In this document: positions 20,556-29,367 of the stretch, in pieces | How the letters are laid out: each line of letters starts with the position of its first letter | Position numbering within the stretch: the stretch's first letter is position 1 | DNA from: Euclidia mi | Lineage: Eukaryota; Arthropoda; Insecta; Lepidoptera; Erebidae | Assembly: GCA_944739405.2 (NCBI GenBank) | Contig: OX123187.2 | Location: 80,956,450-81,020,449 of the forward strand | DNA: 64,000 nucleotides | Direction: 5' to 3' | Notes under the pieces: model-generated | The model's database searches: none | Seen by the model: only the letters and a program-made list of their open reading frames with translations | What the model was told of the DNA's origin: nothing | Program-made: the position numbers and the translations under genes

Positions 20556-20693
20556 TTCGTGTACGTGTTATAATTCGACTCTGATCGGACCTCGCGTCAC
20601 GGACTCGTCAGCGTCTCTCAAGTTACTCCTCAAGAATTCGATTTCCGTATAGACTCTAAAACTACATCTTGCATAGGAACAGTGCGTCCAGGC

Positions 20694-20719
20694 ATGTTGC
20701 TGATCCTGATACTGTAAGT
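20694..20719 (+). promoter_or_regulatory. Leader exon start codon and splice donor for env
   Basis: An ATG at 20694 is followed by codons for Leu and Ile only. The frame reaches a consensus donor GTAAGT at 20714-20719 with two bases left over. In unspliced RNA this frame is a uORF of 7 codons that stops at 20715-20717, upstream of gag. In spliced RNA the two extra bases match the phase of the acceptor at 26289-26290, opening the env frame. It would supply start codon and hydrophobic signal sequence. Confidence 0.65.
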
Positions 20720-20791
20720 CTTTTTATTGTTATTCTATTGCATTTTATATTTCTGTGTAATTCTGTGTGTATCCTTCCTAAATCCTAAACC

Positions 20792-21805
20792 ATGTCCGTA
20801 AAAACCGAACATGAGAAGGTAACCCTAAATGTACTTACTAAATTCATTAGGCCATATAAGGGAGACCGTGAAACACTTCCGGCTTTCTTAACGAACTGTG
20901 ACAATACTATGTCATTAGCAGCACCTGAACAGCACGGCATTTTGTGTAAATATATTATATCACAGTTAGAGGGAAAAGCCCAACTAGCGTGCAGTCTAAA
21001 AACATTTACACAATGGTCAGACCTAAAGTCATTTCTACGGTCCACCTTTGGTGAAAGAAAGCACAGTTCCCATTTATTAATAGACCTTCAAAATTGTAAA
21101 CAGTTAGCTACAGAAACAGTAACGCAATATTCGTTGCGAATTGAAGCCTGCTTGACCAGAATCCAAGCAGACATCCATTATTCGTGTTCAAATGAACAAG
21201 AACTCATAGGTAGAATAGCTGCCATGGAGGATCTTGCCCTAAATACTTTCATAATGGGCCTCAATCCCAACATATCGAATATGGTCCGCTGCCGAAATCC
21301 TACTTCCCTAAATTATGCGGTAACACAAGCCGTAGACCAAGAGAAAATTTTCAATTTAAGCCGCTTATCGCAACGCACAGGCAAATCTTGTACGATCTGT
21401 AACAAACAAGGGCATACTGCCAATGAATGTTATAAAAAGAAAGCTAGCTCTCCTCCAGTTCAAAAATCCTATCATGTCCCGAATCCTTCATCTCATTTTC
21501 AGGCATCTCCAAGCAATCGACAGTATCCTAATTCCAATCATTCTAATTTTAATAACTCTAATTTTAACAATAAGTTTTGCGCATATTGTAAACACAAGGG
21601 TCATGTTATAAACGAGTGCCGCAAGCGTCAATATAACAATAAACACCGCTCCCAGAACTCGCTACCCGATGCCGCGCCTCGAACTCAAAGTAATACCGCC
21701 AGTACACGTGTACCGAATAACGCTGCGCGCGTGCATTGCTGTGAACACGACTCCAGTTATGCACCTGTTGATGGTAATAATGAATGCGATTTAAACGCGA
21801 ATTGA
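20792..21805 (+). CDS. gag: gypsy-2 Gag
   Basis: 337 codons starting at ACCATGT. Residues 1 to about 200 form the capsid-like part (FIRPYKGDRETLPAFLTNCD, AQLACSLKTFTQWSDLKSFL). Two CCHC zinc knuckles follow: CTICNKQGHTANEC and CAYCKHKGHVINEC, with a Ser/Asn-rich linker between them. The C-terminus is basic, then mixed. Gag assembles the particle and binds RNA. The stop TGA (21803-21805) lies just past a frameshift site leading into pol. Intact. Confidence 0.92.
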   Translation: MSVKTEHEKVTLNVLTKFIRPYKGDRETLPAFLTNCDNTMSLAAPEQHGILCKYIISQLEGKAQLACSLKTFTQWSDLKSFLRSTFGERKHSSHLLIDLQNCKQLATETVTQYSLRIEACLTRIQADIHYSCSNEQELIGRIAAMEDLALNTFIMGLNPNISNMVRCRNPTSLNYAVTQAVDQEKIFNLSRLSQRTGKSCTICNKQGHTANECYKKKASSPPVQKSYHVPNPSSHFQASPSNRQYPNSNHSNFNNSNFNNKFCAYCKHKGHVINECRKRQYNNKHRSQNSLPDAAPRTQSNTASTRVPNNAARVHCCEHDSSYAPVDGNNECDLNAN

Positions 21806-24800
21806 TTTCGGATTCGTGCCTGCCGAAATCAATAAATAATAACGGCACAAATTATTTTACTAATTTTAATGCAAACTCTTATCCTAAATCTAATACTAGC
21901 TCTTATACTAATTCTTATGCTAATTCTTATGCTAATTCTTATACTAGGTCTTTTACCAATGGTCAACAGGATCATTCGGGTCGTATTTTAAGTAAACATA
22001 ACTTACCAAATCTTAATCCTAATTCTTATACTAGTTCTTTTACCAATGATCAACACGATCATTCGGGTCGTACTTTAAGTAAAAATAACTTACCTAATCT
22101 TAATACTAATTCTTATACTAGTTCTTTTACCAATGATCAACAGAATCATTCAGGTCGTACCTTAAGTAGAAATAACTTAGAAAATCTAATTCCTAATTCT
22201 TATACCAAATCTTTTACCAATGATCGACAGGATCATTCGGGTCCTACTTTAAATAAACATAAATTACCAAATCTTAGTACTAAGTCTTATCCTAAATCTA
22301 TTACTAGTTCGTATACCAATGATCAACTTAATCATTCGGGTCTTACTTCGAGTCAAAGTAACTCACTTAATCTTAAAACTAGATCTTACACTGAGTCCTA
22401 TAAAATACCTCAGAATAATCTGAGTCTTACTTGTACTATTTCTAAGTCTTTATCTCAAAATGATTCAAACGTCACCAAATCTCAATCTTGTGTTCCTGAT
22501 GAGGTCAATATAGTGCCAGAGAACTCAAAAGTTTCTGTGCCTATTTTTGAAACGAGTATTAATAAATACAGAATCTCTTTACCTTTTACTTATCTCGTTA
22601 CGAATTGTTCGCAAAAGCCTCTTAGCTTTCTTATCGACACCGGTTCTAGTGTCAGTATCGTAAAAAAATCTAGTTTGTCAACTAAACCTCGATTAACTGA
22701 GGAAATAATCCGCCTCAAGGGTATCAATAACTCTGGATCTTATAATGAAACCTTGGGTGCCTTTGACCTAGAGCTTCAGTTGTGTAAAGAAACATTGTTG
22801 CACAAGTTTCATGTCATTACAGATGATATAAATCTCAAATATGACGGTATAATTGGTACTGATCTCTTTCGTATTCATAACGCCAATATAAATTACGATT
22901 CTAAGTACTTAAATTTGCGAGGTCATAATCTACCGATTTACTTCGAGAATAAGACTTACATCATACCGGCGCGTTGTGAAACAGTAATCGAATGCATGGT
23001 GTCAAATGATATCTCGGAATTGCATAACTTACGCGAAGCGCTTGTTTTAGATCACGTAATTAGTGAAGGCGTTTATTTAGCGAATTGTATAGTTAGTCTA
23101 AAACCAAATAATCGAGTCAATATCTCAGTTTTAAACACCACAGAATCTGAAATTCTTATTCAAGACTTCAAGGTCACTTTAACTCCTTTAGAATTCCCTG
23201 AGTCCCATGAATCTCACGAGATAATTAACACAGTTTCCTCATCTCCATCTGATCGACGAGAACGCATCTTAAATTTAATTAGATACGATCATCTTAACTC
23301 GGAAGAAAGCCAAGCCCTATTAGAATGTTGCGCAGATTTTACCGATATCTTCTATCTTGAGGGAGACCCCCTCACTAGTACAAATGCAATTCAGCACTCT
23401 ATTAATACAGGCAATGCGCCGCCTATCAATGTAAAATCATACCGTTTTCCCGAGTGTCACAAAGACGAAGTTGACAAACAAATTAGAAAGATGCTCGATC
23501 AAAACATCATCCGACCCTCAACCTCTCCTTGGAGCGCACCTGTTTGGGTGGTCCCGAAAAAGATGGACGCCTCAGGGCAAAGAAAGTGGCGCATCGTCAT
23601 AGATTACCGACGACTTAACGACGTCACCGTAAACGAAGTTTATCCTATCCCTCTTATTACAGACATCCTAGACCAATTAGGCAATTCTAAATATTTTAGT
23701 GTTCTCGATCTAATTTCTGGTTTTCACCAAATAAAAATAAATCCTGCTGACGCTGCAAAAACTGGTTTCACCGTAATCAACACAAATGGTACCTCAGGTC
23801 ATTATGAGTTTACTAGAATGCCGTTTGGGCTTAAAAATGCCCCTGCAACCTTCCAACGGCTTATGAACACTGTGTTATCGGGTCTTCAAGGTCTGCACTG
23901 CTATGTCTACCTCGATGACTGTATAATCTATGCAAATTCCCTGCCTTCTATGATGGAAAAGCTCCGCCTAGTTTTCGAAAGACTCCGTCAATTTAATTTA
24001 AAACTACAGTCCGATAAATGTGAGTTCTTAAGACGTGAAGTGAACTACTTAGGTCATACTATCACCGATAAAGGTGTCTCTCCAAATCCCGACAAGGTCA
24101 AGGCTGTCTCACAGTATCCCGTTCCCAAGAATCCTAAAGATGTAAAATCTTTCCTTGGTCTCATCGGTTATTATCGACGATTTATCGAAAATTTCTCGAA
24201 AATCACCAAACCTTTAACTTCGCTCTTGAAAAAAGATGCCGCTTTCCATTGGAATGTGGAACAGCAAACAGCCTTCGATGTCCTAAAGGAAAAGTTAACC
24301 ACCGCTCCTCTCCTCCAATACCCTGATTTTTCTCAACCCTTCCTCGTTACTACAGACGCAAGTAATTACGCCATAGGCGCAGTACTATCCCAAGGGCCAG
24401 TTGGCAAGGATAAACCTATCGCGTATGCTTCGCGCACCCTTAATAAAGCAGAAGGTAATTACTCCACGACAGAAAAGGAGTTATTAGCCATATTATTTGC
24501 CGTCAAAACTTTCCGTCCCTATCTTTATGGCAATAAATTCAAAATCATCACCGACCATAGGCCCCTCGTGTGGCTTTTCAATGTGAAAGACCCAGGAAGT
24601 CGTCTTATTCGCTGGCGTTTAAAGCTGGAAGAATATGACTACGAAATAGTGTATAAACAGGGAAAACTTAATTCGAATGCCGACGCGTTATCACGTCACC
24701 CGGTACTAGTTACTACACGCAGCAACAGCCTTAACGATCACTCTTACGAACAATATTTTAAACTACAATTTACCAAATCTATTCCACCAACAAATACACA

Positions 24801-26274
24801 AATCGAAGAACATACTCAAGCTTTACACCTTACCAAATGCAAGCTGATAGCCTGCCCCACATCCTTAGATTTTGATAGTTCAATGTCACATTGCGAAAAC
24901 ATTTTATCTCAAATTGAAAATTCAGCCGAGATGATCGCATCCGAACGCGAACCTGAAACAATATTTACATCTAATAATAAACAATACTATTTCTTATTCA
25001 CTAAAGTTCATCATTATGACGAAACTAATTATAAAACAATATATTCTCTTCTAATAAAATTACGTAACACTATGCTAGATCAAAACATAAACGAACCTGA
25101 GCTCGCGATATCAGATTTTAGCGAACCGTTTTCTAAGTTAGTCTATACTAAAATATATAACATGTTAAACTTTATCTTCCATAACACTAATATCAAAATA
25201 CATATTTACAAAAATCAGCTTATTTACCCTACACCCGCTGAAGTACCCAAAATACTTCAGGAAAATCACTACTCACCCATTGCCGGTCACCAAGGTATAA
25301 AACGGATGTTAAGTAGAATCAAAGAAGCCTATTACTGGAAGTCCATGCGTTTAGATATAGAAAACTACGTAAAAAATTGTAAACTTTGCCAGATAAATAA
25401 ACCCTTACGTTGCTCAAATAAAGCACCTATGGAGATTACCTCTACTAGCACTAGACCTCTCGAAAGACTAGCGTTAGATATTGTGGGAACTCTACCAGAA
25501 GCTGGTTTGCAGAAATTTAGATTCATCTTGACCTTACAAGACGATTTAACTAAGTTTACCTGTGCTTACCCCATGATTACATCTACTAGCGATGAAGTTG
25601 CTCGTAACCTCATACATTTCATGTCACTATTCGGCTTCCCTAAAACTATACTTACCAATCTAGGTACATGTTTCACCTCAGAGCTTTTTAAACAAGTAAC
25701 AGATATATGTAAGATCAAATCTATTTTCACTACTCCCTATCACCCTCAGTCAAACGGCGCTTTAGAATGCAGCCATGCTACTTTGAAAGAGTATTTAAAA
25801 TCATTCGTCAATGAGAACCAAAACGACTGGCATTGCTATTTATCAACAGCGTTGTTATCGTATAATACTACACCTCATACCACTACTGGTTTCAGTCCTT
25901 TTGAATTGTTATTCGGTTATAAGCCTGTCATCCCAAATTCACTTTACGAAACAAACGGTAATAACACGTATCACGAGTATGTGCGTGCTTTGCAGTACAG
26001 AATGAAGTTTAGCCGCGAAAAAGCTTTACAGAACATCGTAAACAGTAAAGAAACATCAAAACGCTACTATGACGAATCAAGCCGTAGTACTTCATATAAG
26101 ACTGGCGATATGGTATACATAAAACATCACCATAGGCTACGAAAGGCCTTATCCCCTATCTGGAAAGGTCCCTACAAAATTATAAAAACTAATGGTAATC
26201 ATAACGTCACCGTATGCATAAATCGTAAACATGTAAAATATCATACCAATGAAATCAAACCCGCTCACACGTAG
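21784..26274 (+). CDS. pol: gypsy-2 Pol polyprotein
   Basis: 1496 codons, entered by -1 frameshift at 21790-21796 (the ATG at 21784 is probably not a true start). The N-terminal 230 residues are Asn/Ser/Tyr-rich with a 29-residue repeat. Then come the protease LIDTGSSVSIV (D285) and RT with WRIVIDYRRLNDVT and YVYLDDCI (D711, D712). RNase H (TTDAS, D858; ITDHRPLVWLF) follows, then the integrase zinc region (HYSPIAGHQG ... CKLC) and catalytic core D1232, N1292, E1328. The spacing between the last two is the canonical 35, but the middle residue is Asn instead of Asp (codon AAT at 25657-25659). Everything else looks intact. The stop overlaps the env frame. Confidence 0.93.
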   Translation: MRFKRELISDSCLPKSINNNGTNYFTNFNANSYPKSNTSSYTNSYANSYANSYTRSFTNGQQDHSGRILSKHNLPNLNPNSYTSSFTNDQHDHSGRTLSKNNLPNLNTNSYTSSFTNDQQNHSGRTLSRNNLENLIPNSYTKSFTNDRQDHSGPTLNKHKLPNLSTKSYPKSITSSYTNDQLNHSGLTSSQSNSLNLKTRSYTESYKIPQNNLSLTCTISKSLSQNDSNVTKSQSCVPDEVNIVPENSKVSVPIFETSINKYRISLPFTYLVTNCSQKPLSFLIDTGSSVSIVKKSSLSTKPRLTEEIIRLKGINNSGSYNETLGAFDLELQLCKETLLHKFHVITDDINLKYDGIIGTDLFRIHNANINYDSKYLNLRGHNLPIYFENKTYIIPARCETVIECMVSNDISELHNLREALVLDHVISEGVYLANCIVSLKPNNRVNISVLNTTESEILIQDFKVTLTPLEFPESHESHEIINTVSSSPSDRRERILNLIRYDHLNSEESQALLECCADFTDIFYLEGDPLTSTNAIQHSINTGNAPPINVKSYRFPECHKDEVDKQIRKMLDQNIIRPSTSPWSAPVWVVPKKMDASGQRKWRIVIDYRRLNDVTVNEVYPIPLITDILDQLGNSKYFSVLDLISGFHQIKINPADAAKTGFTVINTNGTSGHYEFTRMPFGLKNAPATFQRLMNTVLSGLQGLHCYVYLDDCIIYANSLPSMMEKLRLVFERLRQFNLKLQSDKCEFLRREVNYLGHTITDKGVSPNPDKVKAVSQYPVPKNPKDVKSFLGLIGYYRRFIENFSKITKPLTSLLKKDAAFHWNVEQQTAFDVLKEKLTTAPLLQYPDFSQPFLVTTDASNYAIGAVLSQGPVGKDKPIAYASRTLNKAEGNYSTTEKELLAILFAVKTFRPYLYGNKFKIITDHRPLVWLFNVKDPGSRLIRWRLKLEEYDYEIVYKQGKLNSNADALSRHPVLVTTRSNSLNDHSYEQYFKLQFTKSIPPTNTQIEEHTQALHLTKCKLIACPTSLDFDSSMSHCENILSQIENSAEMIASEREPETIFTSNNKQYYFLFTKVHHYDETNYKTIYSLLIKLRNTMLDQNINEPELAISDFSEPFSKLVYTKIYNMLNFIFHNTNIKIHIYKNQLIYPTPAEVPKILQENHYSPIAGHQGIKRMLSRIKEAYYWKSMRLDIENYVKNCKLCQINKPLRCSNKAPMEITSTSTRPLERLALDIVGTLPEAGLQKFRFILTLQDDLTKFTCAYPMITSTSDEVARNLIHFMSLFGFPKTILTNLGTCFTSELFKQVTDICKIKSIFTTPYHPQSNGALECSHATLKEYLKSFVNENQNDWHCYLSTALLSYNTTPHTTTGFSPFELLFGYKPVIPNSLYETNGNNTYHEYVRALQYRMKFSREKALQNIVNSKETSKRYYDESSRSTSYKTGDMVYIKHHHRLRKALSPIWKGPYKIIKTNGNHNVTVCINRKHVKYHTNEIKPAHT
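21790..21833 (+). promoter_or_regulatory. gypsy-2 gag-pol -1 frameshift signal
   Basis: Slippery heptamer TTTAAAC at 21790-21796 lies in the gag frame as T TTA AAC. After a 4-base spacer comes a perfect 11 bp stem: ATTGATTTCGG (21801-21811) pairs with CCGAAATCAAT (21823-21833) around an 11-base loop. The stem covers the gag stop. A slip of -1 leads directly into the pol frame. Confidence 0.85.
21934..22380 (+). repeat. 87 bp tandem repeats at the start of pol
   Basis: Five head-to-tail units start at 21934, 22021, 22108, 22195 and 22282. The first four are exactly 87 bp (29 codons; NSYTSSFTND, then DHSGRTLSK, then NNLPNLN). The fifth is longer and diverged. The units keep the frame and differ mainly by substitutions. 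They lie before the protease, a position with no conserved domain. Confidence 0.92.
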
Positions 26275-26276
26275 TG

Positions 26277-26290
26277 TTGTCTCTTTTCAG
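26277..26290 (+). promoter_or_regulatory. Splice acceptor at the pol/env junction
   Basis: TTGTCTCTTTTCAG is a pyrimidine-rich tract ending in CAG, 3 bases past the pol stop. The env frame has no suitable ATG near its start, so a spliced leader is expected. The phase fits the donor at 20714. Confidence 0.7.
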
Positions 26291-28178
26291 AACGCTATGG
26301 CGTCACTGCCACGCAGAGCCTACCTTAACGCCGATAGTACACAGCCCCGGAATTTATTTCGACCCTATCGATACTGTTTATTTTTATAATGATTACTGGA
26401 AAATAATAACGCATATAGATATAGTGTCTGTTGAACCGCATCTTAATAATATTGAAAATTTAATTAAATCAACTTTAGACCTATGTATCAGATCGCAATT
26501 AACGGAATTTATGCAATGTAAAGACCTCTTCAACCCAGTAGAAATAAATTTGCAAGCTAATTTGATTAAATTAGATTCTTTGTCTCATATCATATCCTCA
26601 GATTCACCAAACAGATTCAAAAGGTCAATTGAGTTTGTTGGCGAAATACTAAAGTTTTTCTTCGGCACACTAGATGCTGACGATGCACGTAAATACGACG
26701 CCGCTATTGACTCATGTCAACAAAGCGAGGATGAGTTGTACAACTTAATGAAAGAGAATATTCATATTGTAAAGTCTAGCATTAACACATTTAATACTAC
26801 TATTTCAAGGTTAAACAAGAACGAAATTAGATTAACTGCCCAAATTAATAAACTCAATGAGATCTTAACTCAAACCACTAAAAACAATAACGAAGTATTG
26901 TATATATCAAAAATAAATAATTTACTTAATATCATCGAAGGTTCCTTATTAACTATTTCTAATTTTCTAGATTCTGTCTTAAACTCTATTTTATTTGCGA
27001 AAGCGAATGTTTTACATCCTTCTATAATTACACCTTCTAACTTATTAATAGAACTAACTAAGCAAACTCATGTCATAAATAAACGATTAGATTTGCCAGC
27101 TCCACTCAATATAGAGACTATTCATACAGTCATAGATGTGTCAAAACTAACTGCATATTACTATAAGAAAAGAATTGTATTTGTCATCCAAATTCCTCTT
27201 ATCTCTCCTATAAAATACAATGTATACAAATTAATACCATTACCTACCCCTTCCGATCAAACCAGCCCTAATACTTTTGCCCTTATTCATCCTACAAACC
27301 CTTATCTAGCTATTACAGAAGATAGATTAAACTATGCTATGTTATCAAATTTAAATATAAAGGACTGTTTGAAAATAAATAATGAATATTTTATTTGTCA
27401 ATTGGTAACTATATACTCTAGTGTCTCTAACCCATCTTGCGAGATGAAATTATTAACAGAAGTAGTGTTGTCATTACCTAAAGAGTGTGATTTCCGATTA
27501 TTATATGGTCAAATAGATGTTTGGCAAAAACTACACAAAAATGAATGGATTTATGTGCAGTCCAACCCAAATAAGTTAACTGTAAAATACAAAAACGGTC
27601 TCAAGGATCTTTCTGTACTTGGTACTGGGTTACTTCAGTTAACCCCTGATTGTATCGGTTATTCGAAAACTCTACAATTTATACCATCGACCACTATGAC
27701 GTCAATGTATAATAATAACCCATTTACCTTAGATTTTGATATTACTCAAGATAATTGCTGTAATAAAGATTTCGTTGACAAAACAATTCCACTGTTATCT
27801 CCGTTATCTTTAAGTAACATAGATTTAGATTCTTTAACGCATACTTTTCATAAATTAGATGAGTTGGAAATTGAAATTAATAAATACCAAAATCAATCTC
27901 ATTTTGTTAAATATTCAACATATTATTCAGGATTCACTTACGCATGTATTGTTACAATAATGTTGTTTATTTTATATAAAGTGTATAATTATTTTAATTA
28001 CAAATGTCGCTCATCATGTTGCATTCAAATATTTAATCAATGTAACACCAGGAGAAATGTCCAAAATCAAAATAGAATCAGTAATTCTATTGAAATGATT
28101 GACCAACATGAACACTCTTTATCTGATAGCGATAACAACTCTCATCATTCATCTAATAGAAACATAAGCAATTTTTGA
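26291..28178 (+). CDS. env: gypsy-2 Env, baculovirus F-like envelope protein
   Basis: Open for about 629 codons after the acceptor, with no in-frame ATG in the first 75. Features in order: an ectodomain and a furin-type site NRFKRS (about 26611-26626). Directly after it comes a stretch with VGEILKFFFGTLDADDARKY, the fusion-peptide region signature shared by insect errantivirus Env and baculovirus F proteins. Then follow a long Asn/Leu-rich heptad-like region, several Cys in the C-terminal half, one membrane segment (FTYACIVTIMLFILYKVY, about 27930-27985) and a cytoplasmic tail of about 60 residues rich in Cys, Asn, Ser and His. It would act at the membrane in cell-to-cell transfer. Family assignment is from motifs; activity is not shown. 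Confidence 0.85.
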
Positions 28179-28237
28179 ACCTAGTTCTAAATATATCTCT
28201 ATCTTATTTAAGCTATGATTCTAAGATGATTATTATA

Positions 28238-28395
28238 TACAATGTCTTATACTAAATCTTATACAATGTCTTATACTAAATCTTATACAATGACTTATAC
28301 TAAATCTTATACAATGTTTTATACTAAATCTTATACAATGACTTATACTTAGTCTTAAACAATATCTTAAACTATGTCTTATACTATATCTTTAT
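28238..28395 (+). repeat. 24 bp tandem repeats behind env
   Basis: About six units of the type AAATCTTATACAATGTCTTATACT decay towards the right. They lie in the 3' untranslated part of gypsy-2. The core TCTTATACTAA also occurs in the repeats at the start of pol. Confidence 0.85.
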
Positions 28396-28542
28396 ACTGT
28401 GTTGATATAATTTCTTAAAGTATTATGAATTATATGAATTATGAATTATATGAATTTCTTTAATTTTCTCAATGTTTTTGTAAGCCTCATTTTTCTTGAA
28501 CTCGATTTCGCTCATCTCATCTCTTGAGATAATGCTTCATCT

Positions 28543-28554
28543 AAAGGGGGGAGA
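28543..28554 (+). promoter_or_regulatory. gypsy-2 polypurine tract
   Basis: AAAGGGGGGAGA directly precedes the 3' LTR and would prime plus-strand DNA synthesis. Confidence 0.9.
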
Positions 28555-28840
28555 TGTTATATCCATAATAAGTTCCTAATTAAATGCTGATATCTGCACT
28601 ATTTATATTATATATAGGGCCATAAGCCACGCGGCCAACGAGTCGCAGATAGACCGCGAGCCGCAGAAGTCCCGTCGTAGCCGTTATTAAAACAAGTTAG
28701 ACAGATTGTCATTTTCTTTAGTAAAGTAAAGTGAGGCATTAGGTGTTTGTGTCTGTGTAAAACTCTATTGCAATAAACTGTGGTTCCAGCTGAAATAAAA
28801 GTGGTTTTTTAAAAAGACAATCCGCGGCTGCCGCCTAACA
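28555..28840 (+). repeat. gypsy-2 3' LTR
   Basis: 286 bp; differs from the 5' LTR at three positions (two near the AACAAGT block, one near GTGGTTTTTT). Followed by the GTTC duplication. Confidence 0.95.
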
Positions 28841-28844
28841 GTTC

Positions 28845-29221
28845 GTTCGAAACTTTATAATGAAAGCCTTCTTATACTTGATGTGAAACAAATGCCAAGA
28901 AAGTTTCTGATATACCGTCTACAATAGGCTAGAGAAAGTTATAAACAATAGGAAATTTCGAGCCTCTAACGTTATTAGCATGTTTCGGCGACAGACGTAC
29001 AAACGTAATTAAATTTTACGAATGCTGTGTCTTGTTTGGTTTGCGGCTTCGCTTCTGTTCATTTGAAAGGGCTATGGAAGACTTAGACAACAGTGAGGGT
29101 ATTAGTGAGATAATTAAGGGTTTGTACTGTCACGTCCATGATACTGAAATAGATTATAGACAGTATTGTTTTATTGTTGTTAAAATTAGATCTATATTTA
29201 AAAGGTATTTCTTTGATTGAT
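28845..29221. other. No recognisable gene
   Basis: Short spacer between gypsy-2 and the I-like LINE. A 62-codon frame at 29032-29220 is not recognised. Confidence 0.5.
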
Positions 29222-29367
29222 AACTTTCTTTTATTATTTTATTCAGTTGCGCGCGAGCTGTCGAGGCGAACGTACAAACGAGTACTCTGTATCGCATAGC
29301 TAAAATTGACGCGTTATTTAATATCTACCTACATGTTTTTCATATTGATTATTTATGTTAAATATCA

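Larger units (their letters stand above)
19772..28840 (+). mobile_element. gypsy-2: env-bearing errantivirus-like element
   Basis: A complete 9.07 kb element: identical-length LTRs (286 bp, TGTTATATCC...GCCTAACA), tRNA-Leu-type primer site, gag, pol, env and a polypurine tract. It is flanked by GTTC at 19768-19771 and 28841-28844. About 3 LTR differences in 286 bp indicate a young insertion. All three genes are open over their full length. The layout is that of insect errantiviruses (Metaviridae): gag-pol by frameshift and env by splicing. One catalytic integrase residue is changed, so autonomous integration by this copy is doubtful. Confidence 0.95.

Noticed and set aside
20135..20584. Short frames in the gypsy-2 leader
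   Set aside because: They follow the repeat array and have no features of genes.
20819..20824. GTAACC inside gag as env splice donor
   Set aside because: Joining there to the 26290 acceptor gives the wrong phase; the GTAAGT at 20714 fits.
26297..26390. ATG at 26297 as env start
   Set aside because: It is in another frame and stops after about 30 codons.
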